DNA of 64,000 nucleotides from assembly GCF_016808095.1 (NCBI RefSeq), contig NC_068976.1, positions 15,649,663 through 15,713,662 of the forward strand. Reading direction: 5' to 3'. The stretch comes from Vigna angularis. Lineage: Eukaryota > Streptophyta > Magnoliopsida > Fabales > Fabaceae. The notes below the pieces were generated by a model. That model saw nothing but the letters and a program-made list of their open reading frames with translations. It had not been told where the DNA came from and made no database searches. Of this stretch, positions 50,701 to 58,852 are shown piece after piece; position 1 is the first letter of the stretch, and every line of letters starts with the position of its first letter. Both the position numbers and the translations under genes were made by a program.

Positions 50701-50775
50701 CCTCCAACACGCTCCGTTGCTGACATTCTATCGAAATTGATTCCACCTCTTCACAAACTTGAAGGCACTGGATGA
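29747..50775 (+). CDS. HROB-like OB-fold (DUF4539) gene split by a 20-kb intron
   Basis: Exons 29747-29990, 30080-30216, 30291-30391, 30480-30545 and 50629-50775, all with GT/AG borders. The product begins [14 protein letters not shown], has an IPGPAG motif as in HROB (the MCM8-MCM9 partner in animal homologous recombination), then an OB-fold from [17 protein letters not shown] to [19 protein letters not shown]. By family it should act on nuclear DNA repair; its role in plants is inferred. Intron 4 was about 90 nt before the insertion at 30592. By my count exon 3 lacks one base after GATCCAACAGG, shifting the frame. A donor four bases further into intron 2 (GTAG|GTTGAT) would restore it, giving IRVGSNRTVKA. 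So it may be a pseudogene, alternatively spliced, or a sequencing error. Without that, the protein is about 231 residues. Confidence 0.72.
30683..31370. repeat. CGTTCGTC/CGTTCGGT array in the solo LTR
   Basis: Irregular GCGTTCGGTC, CGTTCGTCC and GAGCGTTCGGT words. This is the U3 counterpart of the array at 4320-5245. Confidence 0.85.
34182..37074 (-). repeat. Tekay 3' LTR (element orientation minus)
   Basis: 2893 bp, TGTGACATCC...CCTAACA. Contains a 34-bp GACCGAGCACTATTAGGACG array (35340-35590) among CGAACG words, and a TATATATATA tract near 35798. Confidence 0.9.
35200..35720. repeat. 34-bp GACGAACG array in Tekay LTR
   Basis: Unit ACCGAGCACTATTAGGACGA plus ACGCTCAGTTGGAG (34 bp), alternating with a GACCGCTCAGTGTGAT variant. 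The other LTR has one extra unit. Confidence 0.9.
37075..37083 (-). other. Polypurine tract of the Tekay element
   Basis: The minus strand reads TTGGGGGAA immediately before the LTR terminus TGTTAGG. Confidence 0.75.
37108..37489 (-). pseudogene. Tekay chromodomain and integrase C-terminus, frameshifted
   Basis: Two frames give [20 protein letters not shown] and then [17 protein letters not shown] followed by [18 protein letters not shown]. This order (GPVAY, LSNLH, W...STWE) is the usual end of chromovirus integrase with its chromodomain. The chromodomain directs integration to marked chromatin. At least two frame changes separate these parts from the integrase core, so this copy is not translatable as one protein. 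Confidence 0.8.
37489..38094 (-). pseudogene. Tekay integrase core fragment
   Basis: A 201-residue open frame with [34 protein letters not shown] and [16 protein letters not shown], the classic Ty3 integrase core. The second Asp (SDRD) and the Glu (QSER) of the DDE triad are present. The N-terminal zinc finger and first Asp are missing because a deletion at about 38130-38160 joins this part to the start of reverse transcriptase. The frame is otherwise open, which fits recent loss. Confidence 0.88.
38162..38611 (-). pseudogene. Tekay protease C-terminus and RT N-terminus
   Basis: The frame has [19 protein letters not shown] (second half of the aspartic protease), then [20 protein letters not shown] and [20 protein letters not shown], the entry to reverse transcriptase. 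It stops right after MDK at the deletion junction, so fingers, palm and RNase H are gone. The upstream part of the same frame is across the nested copia insertion at 43827-44133; removing that insertion joins them in frame. Confidence 0.85.
38620..39580 (+). repeat. Copia 5' LTR
   Basis: 961 bp. Six AATCGATT-centred palindromes lie in its first third (38782-38932), one of them mutated to ATAATCAATTAT. A TATATATT box is at 38972. The 77-residue frame 38892-39125 is LTR noise. Confidence 0.93.
38972..38979 (+). promoter_or_regulatory. Putative TATA box of the copia LTR
   Basis: TATATATT within GGCTATATATTTTGAT, about 45 bases after the last palindrome. The same site lies at 43213 in the other LTR. 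The transcription start is not determinable. Confidence 0.4.
39583..39594 (+). other. Primer-binding site, initiator tRNA-Met
   Basis: TGGTATCAGAGC two bases after the LTR end, the standard copia primer site. Confidence 0.92.
39629..41260 (+). CDS. gag: Copia-type Gag polyprotein, standalone
   Basis: 543 residues from ATG 39629. I chose this ATG because the upstream part of the frame runs through the primer site and LTR. N-terminal region [20 protein letters not shown] and the following helices match the DUF4219/UBN2 Gag of copia elements. A CCHC knuckle [14 protein letters not shown] lies near residue 292, followed by a Lys- and Ser-rich acidic linker, a coiled coil, and a second knuckle [14 protein letters not shown] near 509. 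It ends [12 protein letters not shown]. In pol-bearing relatives the frame continues to protease. Here it stops, and the next bases keep only a decayed NLKGPK-like echo. Gag packages RNA in virus-like particles in the cytoplasm. The frame is fully intact. Confidence 0.92.
   Translation: MAGHQTQVYAEGASINRPPLFTGDNYAFWKVRMEIFMGSVDRGIWEAVLNGPYIPKRTIDGVEVEKPYFNWTPEENRRAQFDIKARNIISSAVVLDEFYRISMCKTAQEMWEVLRVTHEGTEDVKRARKNTLIQEYEMFRMQPGETISDVQKRFTHIVNHLTGLGKTFDTDELNVKILKSLDRSWQPKVTAISESQNLTQMSMPILFGKLREHELELRRLTAEEDQGKRKTLAFKSEISKVKKSNRIEDDDSDDEENMSLMIKKFAKFMKAKGKDKFHKERRENQESSSSVKCYGCGEKGHMKTECPKNKKSEEKKERKFPKKKKAYIAWEDNASSSTSSSDSDEEANICLMAESEDTGSQVSDSSFESSEFDVQKAFLELLDESEKLNVDHKNLKKEFKQLQLKYDNALDEEVILRNKVSNLETKLSESNSKEKPVECLSCKSHMFDIDILENLLSKEIKPISHVQNVFRKSNLRNINMHLHKKSKVKRTRRVWVEKGTFVKNKVHDVCCFYCMKKGHTSNKCKIKHFDVPNGKYAWIPVIK
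41261..42846 (+). other. Non-coding 3' part of the copia element with palindromes
   Basis: No ORF with domain similarity. Six more TAATCGATTA palindromes lie at 42335-42505. Three purine tracts of the type GGGGGAGATC, AGGGGGAGCC and AAGGGGGAGAAG lie at 42652-42725 ahead of the final tract. Confidence 0.7.
42847..42860 (+). other. Polypurine tract of the copia element
   Basis: AAAAAGGGGGAGAT abuts the 3' LTR at 42861. Confidence 0.88.
42861..43821 (+). repeat. Copia 3' LTR
   Basis: 961 bp, nearly identical to the 5' LTR. All six AATCGATT palindromes are intact here. Confidence 0.93.
43827..44133 (-). pseudogene. Tekay aspartic protease, N-terminal half
   Basis: The frame contains [13 protein letters not shown], with the protease DSG motif, and [13 protein letters not shown], where the copia insertion cuts it. 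The rest is at 38162-38614. The frame differs by one from gag upstream, so a frameshift or recoding lies near 44075-44130. Confidence 0.85.
44073..44807 (-). pseudogene. Tekay Gag, internally deleted
   Basis: Residues 1-110 include an [20 protein letters not shown] coiled coil and [20 protein letters not shown], the start of the capsid. The text jumps straight to [20 protein letters not shown], which normally follows the capsid. So most of the retrotransposon Gag domain is deleted in frame. Two zinc knuckles follow: [13 protein letters not shown] and [14 protein letters not shown]. The ATG at 44807 lies about 140 bases inside the primer site, as expected for gag. Confidence 0.87.
44945..44956 (-). 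other. Primer-binding site, initiator tRNA-Met (Tekay)
   Basis: The minus strand reads TGGTATCAGAGC four bases inside the right-hand LTR. Confidence 0.9.
44961..47886 (-). repeat. Tekay 5' LTR (element orientation minus)
   Basis: 2926 bp, TGTGACATCC...CCTGACA. The 34-bp array at 46010-46530 has one more unit than the partner LTR. Confidence 0.9.
48917..49965 (+). repeat. 85-bp tandem array, about 12 units, in the solo LTR
   Basis: Unit GTTTAGGCACATGTGTGATC, then GCACGCATCGTCCTTGTGCC, then an A/T-rich spacer with CCTTTTCTCTTTCATC. The first seven or eight units have the TTTCATCAAAAA spacer; the later ones have CTCTTTTAAATAAAATTACA. Because the unit length varies by one or two bases, frames such as 48942-49460 run through but are not genes. 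Confidence 0.92.
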
Positions 50776-50815
50776 AAGAAGAACAATATAAATGCAACAA
50801 CTTTAAAACTTTCAT

Positions 50816-52275
50816 AATTTCCTTTCCTGTATTTCAGATTTATCGTTGTTGTTTGTAGTCGAATATTGTGCGTGGTTACATGGATGTGTTATTTAGAAAA
50901 ATTTGTGAACTACTTAACTTATGTTGAACAATTTGTTGTTGCATTAAGTGCTTATGTAATGTTCGTTATGTTATAAGTTTTATATGAAGTTCATTTGGTG
51001 AAAATTAAAAGTGTTTAACTTTATGGACAACTTTATTCGATTATTTATTGAATTGGTTTTCTACAACAATACAAGTGGTTATTTATTGAATTGGTTTTCT
51101 ACACCACCACGGCTGCAGCGTCCTCTGGTTTCCTCCCTGTCAGAACTCTCTGGTTCTGGACTCGAGATCTGGTTTTTAAAGACAAGGGTCCAATTATTGA
51201 GTCACGGCTGTCTCGCTGGACCAACATCCAATTTTCTGGACGAGCGTCCACTTCTGGACGAGAGTCTGGACGAGCGTCCTTCTGGATGAGCGTCTGGACG
51301 AGCGTCCACTTCTGGACGACCGTCCTTCTGGATGAGCGTCTGGACGAGCGTCCATCTGGTCCAGCGTCTGCACGAGCGTCTGGACGAGCGTCCTTCTTGA
51401 TGAGCGTCTGGACGAGCGTCCACTTCTGGACGACCGTCCTTCTGGATGAGCGTCTGGACGAGCGTCCATCTGGTCCAGCGTCTGCACGAGCGCTAGACGA
51501 GCGTCCATGTGCCAGCGACGAACGTATGGACGAGCGTCCACTAGCAGATCGAGCGTCGACTTGATATTCTGTGGACGAGCGTCCTCTTGTGCGTGCAGGG
51601 GGCGACGAGCGTCAGCTTCCTATGAAATGTTCGTGCGCTCGCTATGTGACGAGCGTCCTGGGCGACACGGTGATGTGCTGAAACGCTGGACGCTCGGTTA
51701 GCTGGACAGAGCGAACGCTCGGTCACGTGTAGAGAGCGCTCGGTCACGTCATGCATAGGCGCTGATTTGGTTACAATAACTGGTTATGTTGTTAGACCTA
51801 TGTGGTTATTTCTGAATTTTATTTTGTACAACAATATTACTCGTTAAATTTAATATCAAAGTTTTAATTCTTTGATGCAGTAACTGTATATATGGACAAC
51901 TTTATTCAGTTATTTACTGAATAGGTTATGTACAACAATACAAGTGTTCAACTTCAATTTCAAGACCAAATATTTTTCGTACAGTAACTGGTTATCTGTT
52001 AAGTTTTATATGATTATTTGCTCAATAACTTTTGTTCACTGCATGTTCTGCTAATTTAGTTAATAGCTTATGTACACAAAATGGACATTGGTCATTTAAC
52101 ACCTCCTGGAACTACATTGGACATTGGTGATACTAATGCATAAGTAATGCAATTTGTGATCCTTCATTATACATAGTAAACAACTTAAAAAACGATAACA
52201 AAAATTGTTTCATATTCTATCATATTCCACCAACATCATTACAAGTTATATCCTACTTCATGACTTCTTCATTTG
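50816..52275. other. Convergent intergenic region with repeats
   Basis: Lies between the 3' ends of the HROB-like and Ulp1 genes. It has duplicated segments (ACAACTTTATTCGATTATTT near 51026 and ACAACTTTATTCAGTTATTT near 51896) and CAGTAACTGGTTAT words (51770, 51984), in the same orientation as those at 18.5 kb. A GACGAGCGTCC array is inserted at 51228-51750. No gene. Confidence 0.6.
51228..51750. repeat. GGACGAGCGTCC array, intergenic
   Basis: More than 25 GACGAGCGTC units. A roughly 150-bp block (about 51290-51390) is duplicated at about 51410-51500. The boundaries are not marked by TIRs that I can see. Long ORFs on both strands translate the array only. Confidence 0.9.
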
Positions 52276-55015
52276 CTATAGCATTCCACAGTTCTTCATT
52301 ACTGTACTTCTATGCATATTTCCTTCATGTAATACCCAATCACAAACCGTTTGTTGTCGAATAAGTTGTAATTGCTCCTGCATTGATATTACAGTTGTGA
52401 AATATTATAATTAATAACCTGTTTTCAAAAACCATATAAAACAATACAAACATATACTTAAAGAAGACCAACCGTTGTGTAATCGGGCATTTTTTTGCCA
52501 TCAAATTTAGGTTGGTTGTCCCATAACTCCATATATTTCATCACCAACAAACCACAATCATACCTACACATTAAACTAATATTAGAAGGATCACATATGA
52601 GACAACCTAATACATTGGTTATGGATAAGGTCACTAACGTATTTGGTTGAATTGGCAAATCTTCTTTAATGACCTTCAATTGTCGCTCCTTACAATTTGC
52701 TTCATTATCTATCATATTGAATAACTCTTGCAAACAACCGACCTTGGAAATTTGTATTCAACACATTCATTATTATTGTACACCTTTTACTCTAAAATAA
52801 TACTTCCATCAAAATAACAAGTCTACAAAACAACTTCTCTTACCATTGCCTTGTCAATACCATATCTGGTCCGCCTCTTATGACCAAGAGAATCTAAAAT
52901 GAAAAATTCCCTTGATTGGCAATTGACACAATAGCACCACCAATGGTCATCACTCACAGTAGGCACAAACAACTACAGAACCACAACCACAAACATCAAT
53001 ATAGTGAACAACACATGTTATGATAAAGGTATAGGTTGAAGTACTTACAAATTCATAAATTAACAAATGATTTAATGAACAACTCTGAGGTTGGAAGAAA
53101 TTATGGTAATCTATTGCTTCCAATAATTCTCTCTTTTTTTTAGGAATCTTCATTCTTTCAATGATCGTTGTCTACAAAAATTGCATCAGTAACATTAGTT
53201 CAAACATACGTACTTCACCAAGGTCAAACATCAATGAATAATTAATGTACCGCAAAAAATGGATTGAAACAACATCGACTGATCATTCCTGATTTATGCA
53301 ATTGATTTAACACAAGCATCGCAGTCGCAAACAGCATAACCTACACCAAAAGTTCATAACCAATCACTGAATATCCTTTTCACATTTATATTTCATTATA
53401 ATAAAATAATGTAGCATTTTTCAATCTTAACCGTTCTATATACTCCTCACATAGTACTTCTACACAACAACTTTCGGGTATTTGAACTTACGATGTTATC
53501 AATTTTTGCACGAGGTCGAAAGCATTGCAAGTCTCCTCTAGTTAAGATGTTGTTAGACACCTCCACAAGCGCTCTATATACAAAACAAATTCCTCATAAA
53601 TTTCAATCATAAAAACATTTATACATAATTTTTTGAATTTTTGGTTCCATTGAGTTATGTATAACTTACACATCAGCATCATTACAAAGTGATGAAGTGC
53701 AGGTGGTGTAAACACTTCTAAAATCAATGTTGTCCTGTCTGGAAGCTCCCTCTATTCCCACATCGACAAAATTGACAATAGCTAAATCATTCATTTTGTC
53801 AACTGTGGATGGTCCCTCCATACCATCATTAAAAGATGGCATTTCATTCTGTACTTGTTCTTCAAGACGTCTTATTTTCATTTGTAACTCATCAAGCCGT
53901 TCTGCATGCTTGTCAAGTCTTCTCCTCAATACTCTCTGCTCTTCCACAAGTCTAGCAAACTCTACGTTCTCATCATTTGACTCAGGATTACTTTTCCCAC
54001 CATAAGTTTGTGATTCCTTCATTTCATCATTTTGTAATTGCTCTTCAGACAAGTTGCATTCCCACAATATCTTCAAAACAAAATAGAAATTTTAACAACG
54101 CTAATAAATCATATTAATCAAAATAACACAACAAATGTAAGCATTATATAAAAAAGTATGGAATTACCTCTGTTTGTTGAAAAGTTAATTTGATTTTTTT
54201 CCTTTTATCTTTAATAACAACCCAATGAAGAAATCGGGGATAAATACATTGTCAATCAAGATGATACAAACTGATGTGTTCAACAACCCACAACTGTAAA
54301 GTTCATTACAATAGTTATATCTCTTTCAAAAAATATCATTATTTATTTTGTAACAGTTAAATAAATGAATGTATAAACATACCTGCAAAACTGTTGCACA
54401 CCCAGCCATGTGTATAACTTCGTGGTAAGATCTGCTATTGTATTTATTGCATGCCCGATTCAAACTACTTACTATCAAACCATGTACAGCATCACCCCAA
54501 TTGTATATATTTAGATCATTAATGTTATCTAGTTTACTAAAAGGGACACTGTTTATCACATTACTATTCCTAGGAAAATAAAATGCTCCAAAACCTAACA
54601 AAATATACAACCTGCAAAACATGTCAACACTTCTTTTGGATTTAAATGTCTTATGCTTCATCTTTTCCATTATACTTAAAATTGTGATGTCCTCATCCTT
54701 AAACAAGTCATTGACAATGCCACCGACATCATTCTCTAAATTAACACTCTCACCAACATTAGGTAAACCTAAAAAAAAACAAACTTCATCAACTCTAAAA
54801 GGCACTAAATTCTCCCTAATCCTAAACGCCTTATGAACCACGTCCCACCTACTGATTAACTCTATAAGAATAGGGCTAGAAATAACCATATCATCAACCA
54901 TATCCACCAACCACTTGAAAGGTGTTGACTTTAAACGTTCCTTTTGAAAGGATGATAGGCAACCGTTCACCTGAACTATATGTTGTGTCTGGACTCAATG
55001 CCTAACTCTAAGTGA
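52276..55015 (-). CDS. Ulp1-type (C48) cysteine protease with plant-mobile N-domain
   Basis: Ten exons from right to left: about 55015-54383, 54293-54168, 54070-53670, 53573-53492, 53340-53251, 53171-53049, 52972-52844, 52742-52639, 52563-52473 and 52377-52276, all GT/AG and in phase. N-terminal mobile domain (STPFKWLVDMVDD, CRLYILLGFGAFYFP), coiled coil, then a protease domain with likely catalytic His (DDHWWCYCVN), Asp (FILDSLGH), Gln (LPIQPNT) and Cys (YDCGLLVMKYMELW). Ulp1 enzymes cleave SUMO-like conjugates; copies linked to MULEs are known and their substrate is unclear. Exon 2 has an in-frame TGA (HLD*QCIYP), probably from TGG. The 5' end of exon 1 is uncertain because the upstream frame stops. 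So the protease part is intact but full-length translation is doubtful. Confidence 0.8.
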
Positions 55016-55860
55016 GGCCTGCAAGTATAAATCAAACCATATGTTACTTAATTCAATACAACAATGTGCATATTTAATAGTAAATTAATAAAAATACACC
55101 ATACTTACCATTTCACTGACTTCTTTGTCCATATCACTATATCCTGCAAATTTAACAAAACAAAATAAAATTGATTGTATAATACTATGTATCTCACTTG
55201 ACAGTCACATGTTCAAATTAATAAATTGGTTAAATACAATTTATCAAACTAATGCATGCATAAAGTGGAATCGTGATATTAAAATTTGAACATTGACCAC
55301 TTACTGTACCAAAAAATACAATGTATCTAACTAATGCATGCATAACTAACCATAACACCACTTATTGCACTTTAAAATGTGGACATTGATATTGTATATA
55401 AAAACTGCTACAGATGTACAAAAACCGATTTACAAATAACCACATCCGACTAACAAGATAACCAGCTACTGCAGGGAGAATATTGCAATCTGATTTCGTT
55501 TGGGAGTGGAAGAAAAGGTTGTCCTGCAAGCTCACTGGCTTAGCAGGTTGTGAAGGGTCTCATTGTTTCTAAGGCTCTCATTGTCTCATTGAATATAAAA
55601 AACTTCTACGGCAGTACAAAACCAGATTTACAAATAACCACATAGGATTAACAACATAACCACTTACTGCAGCTCATTACTCAACTCATGCATGCATAAA
55701 GGGTCTTAAAAACCCACCTCAGTCAACGGCATAGCGACAAAAACAAACTCAAAAGTGTAAAAAACCACCTCCCCAATTTTAAACCAAATGGACCCCGTAT
55801 CTCGCCTACACCCTAGGGTCAAAATGAAACTCAAAAGTCTCAACCTTTTTACTCCGATGT
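55016..55860. other. Region upstream of the Ulp1 gene with AACCACTTACTGCAG repeats
   Basis: ACCACTTACTGTACC (55298), ATAACCAGCTACTGCAG (55459) and ATAACCACTTACTGCAG (55655) occur together with duplicated ACAAATAACCACAT segments (55432 and 55632). They run in the opposite orientation to those at 50.8-52.1 kb. No ORF. Confidence 0.6.
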
Positions 55861-55880
55861 TAACTTTATCCTCGTACAGC

Positions 55881-56190
55881 AGTAAAGTGTGTTGCTACTC
55901 CGAATCCAGCTGTGGAACTGCCATTAACTGCTGAAAATGTAGAAAGTGTATTGGATGAAATTCGACCGTATCTCATTGCAGATGGTGGAAATGTGGCTTT
56001 ACATGAAATTGATGGCAATGTTGTGCGGTTGAAGCTACAGGGAGCATGTGGTTCGTGTCCAAGCTCTGTTACAACAATGAAATTGGGCATTGAGCGTCGA
56101 CTGATGGAGAAGATCCCTGAAATAGTGGCGGTTGAACCGATAGCTGATGAAGAAACTGGTCTTGAACTAAATGAAGAAAACATAGAGAAG
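55881..56190 (+). pseudogene. Orphan exon of NFU-type Fe-S scaffold gene
   Basis: A CAG acceptor and AAG|GTTAGT donor enclose one open exon: [20 protein letters not shown], then a domain with CGSC and [17 protein letters not shown], ending in NEENIEK. It matches the first NFU domain of plastid NFU2/NFU3-type proteins, where the CxxC cysteines hold a transferable iron-sulfur cluster. Neither a transit-peptide exon upstream nor the second NFU-like domain downstream is in the window. The following intron runs into a Tekay LTR fragment after about 15 bases. It is therefore a gene fragment, captured or truncated. The exon is uninterrupted, so duplication was not ancient. Confidence 0.85.
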
Positions 56191-56204
56191 GTTAGTTCTG
56201 TGTT

Positions 56205-57140
56205 CATCATTTACTCTTCATCATGTACTATTCATTAATACATAATCATTTTCACCATTCATAAGAAAACAACCAAGACCGAACGTTCTGTCCCCAAAGA
56301 CCGAGGACGAACGCTGTAAATGAGACCCAAAAGACGCTCGTTCGTATCAGAGTACGAACGGCAGAGAAACAGTTACGTTCAGGAATGGTCGAGTAAGGTA
56401 CTGTTAATTGGACGGACGCTATTTTGCAGGAGAAGAGTACGAGCGCTCAAAATAATACCGAGCGTCATTTAGGACGAACGCTCAGCATATGACCGAGCCT
56501 CATTTTGAGCGAGCGTTCAAAATAAGGCCGAACACCATTTAGAGCGAACGCTCGGTATGAGACCGAGTCTCATTTAGGACGAACGCTCAGTTCAAAACAG
56601 AGCACCATTAGGACGAGCGTTCCGTATAAGCCGAACACCCTTTTGGACGAGCGCTGGTGTGAGACCGAACGCTATTCTTGGCAAACGTTAGATTGGAGAC
56701 CTATCGTCAAAAGTACGAACGTTAGGTGTGTATCAAAAGTACCAGATGCACAGTTCTTGGCCGAACGCTCAAGCGAAGTATTTTAACAGGAGGACGCTCG
56801 TCCTCGACTAGGATTCCATCCGGATGATAGAATCCCATTTCCATTTTGTTCACCAAGAAAACCGAACGGTCAGTGACCGTTTCAGTAACGAGCGTCAAAT
56901 ATTATGGGATTTAAAGAATAGAAATTTATCAAAGAATACTCATATACAAACAGTGCTAGGCCGAACGCTCAAGCATAGCATTTTAATGATGAGGACGCTC
57001 GTCCTCAACAAGGGATCTAACCAAATGAAGGAATCCCACTTCAACTATTTTCATCAAGAAAACCGAACGGTCAAGGACCGCTCAGTAACGAACGCACAGG
57101 CAAAGTATTTTAGCCGAGGACGCTCGTCCTCAACCAGAGT
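56205..57140 (-). mobile_element. Tekay-family LTR fragment with GACGAACG array
   Basis: CATAATCATTTTCACCATTC, GAACGTTCTGTCCCCAAAGA and the subsequent CGAACG units follow the order seen at 35140-35900 in the Tekay LTR, but are diverged and partly duplicated (two GGACGCTCGTCCTCAAC blocks plus a third). Neither LTR end is present. Inserted into, or fused with, the intron after the NFU exon. Confidence 0.75.
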
Positions 57141-57142
57141 TT

Positions 57143-57310
57143 TATTTTTATTTATTGTTTATGTTTTTGTTTTTATTTATTTTTTATGTTTTTATTTTTA
57201 TGTTTTTATTTTTATTTATTTTTATTTATTTTTATGTTTTTATTTTTATTTATTTTTATGTTTTTATTTTTATTTATTTTTCTGTTTTTATTTTTATTTA
57301 TTTTTACATT
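57143..57310. repeat. T-rich low-complexity tract
   Basis: (TTTTTATTTA) and ATGTTTTTATTTTT repeats. The frames here are Phe/Leu/Tyr strings, not proteins. Confidence 0.9.
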
Positions 57311-57673
57311 TTTATTAAATATCTATACTTATGTTACATACTTTTGTTTTTGTATTTTATTTCGTTTATGTTTTCATTAAATATCTATACTTATGTTACA
57401 TATTTTCGATCTCTGTGCCGGAGGATAATCGTTCTGACATTATTGATTTTTTGAAAGAAATAACTTTTGATGAAATTATATTTATCTTTTGGACTGAAAC
57501 TATATTACTTTGTTTCATGTGTTTGGATATATCTTTTACACTGTCTAATATACGATTCTGTATAAGTTTCATCAAGTTTCTCAGCGGAACAATCACTCAA
57601 GACCTTTGTGATACCAATGGCATTAATCTTTAGAAGGATTTTTGTTTATATTTGGTGTGATATAACTAGTACC
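57311..57673. other. Unassigned AT-rich DNA
   Basis: Contains a duplicated AAATATCTATACTTATGTTA (57316 and 57380). No gene recognised. Confidence 0.5.
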
Positions 57674-58852
57674 TTGTAAATAAAATTCCTTTGCCGATTA
57701 AGAAAATATACTACTACCCCTACTGTTTCGACTGGATCGGTGCGGACCCTGTAAAAACACACAAACTTACGGTCGATGACGAACGGGCGGGCGGCGAAGA
57801 TACATGGACCGGGCGGACACTGCTTCTCCCTACGAACCGAAGCAAGCTGCACTGGCGGGTGGCACCAAGATGGACGATCGCTGTTCCACGCTCCAAACCG
57901 GGCGGACGTCCTCCTCCAATCCGGACGCTCGCTCTGTGCTCCAAGCCGGGCGGGCGTCCTCCAATCCGGACGCTCGCTCTCTGCTCTAAGCCGGGCGGAC
58001 GTCCTCCAATCCGGACGCTCGCTCTCTGCTCCAAGCCGGGGGGCCGGGTACCTGCTAAAGGCACTCCGACGCTCGAGTCAGTAATATGACAGAGCGTTCT
58101 ATAATGCATGCATGTGTTGCGTTCTAAGTAATCTGTCCGAAATCATACCTGAGACCTTTATTTATACTGATTGTAATGGGCTTTTACCTTTTGGGGGCCT
58201 GGAAACGGCCCAATAATACCTTAATCTTCATTAAGGACTTTAATGTGTCATTAGCATTTAACCGTGTAATCAATAAAGTGAGGGTCGGTTGGGCGGGCGT
58301 CCGGTTCATGAATGATGGGAGGCTCGTCCCTGATTCTTGGGCGGACGTGCCATCTTGGGCGGTCGTCCGGTTCTTGACTGGCTGGACGCTCGGTCCAGAT
58401 TATTGGGCGGACGTGCCAGCCTTGAGCGGACGTTCCACCTTGAGCGGACGTCCGCTTCCGGGCGGACGTGCTACTTTAGGTAGACGTCCGGTTCTTGTGT
58501 TATGCGAGTCATACTGGGTGGGCGCTCGACTTTGGTGCTTAGCAAGGGTGAACGCTCGGCCTTGTGGCGCTCGAGCGGCCTTGGTCCTGATTGCCATTTT
58601 GGGCTTGGGCGTTCGTCCCATCTATGGGAGGACGTTCGGTTTCTCGGACGTTCGTCCTGATTGCCATCTTGGAGGGCGGCATTGTTAACCGTTCGCTCGG
58701 TCTATGCTGGGAGGACCTATCAGTACACCTACCTTTTCATAATGTTGCAGCCAAATTTTTATGTTTTTGTAAATAAAATTCCTTTGCCGATTAAGAAAAT
58801 ATACTACTACCCCTACCTTTTCATAATGTTGCAGCCAAATTTTTATGTTTTG
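57674..58852. repeat. About 85-bp tandem duplication, first copy split by solo LTR
   Basis: The unit begins TGTAAATAAAATTCCTTTGC and ends GCCAAATTTTTATGTTTT. Copy 1 is 57674-57723 plus 58733-58766, interrupted by the solo LTR. Copy 2 is 58769-58852. The duplication therefore predates the insertion. Confidence 0.85.
57724..58727. mobile_element. Solo LTR, 1004 bp, TG...CA with CCTAC TSD
   Basis: Begins TGTTTCGACTGGATCGG and ends CTATCAGTACA. CCTAC is present at 57719-57723 and 58728-58732. No internal region. Contains repeats CCGGGCGGACGTCCTCCAAT and GGGCGGACGT, a G-rich variant of the window-wide motif. The superfamily cannot be assigned from the LTR alone. Frames 57691-58109 and 58176-58688 are repeat translations. 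Confidence 0.85.

Noticed and set aside
57155..57454. Phe/Leu/Tyr-rich membrane-like ORFs
   Set aside because: Low-complexity TTTTTATTTA tract; no codon pattern or start context.
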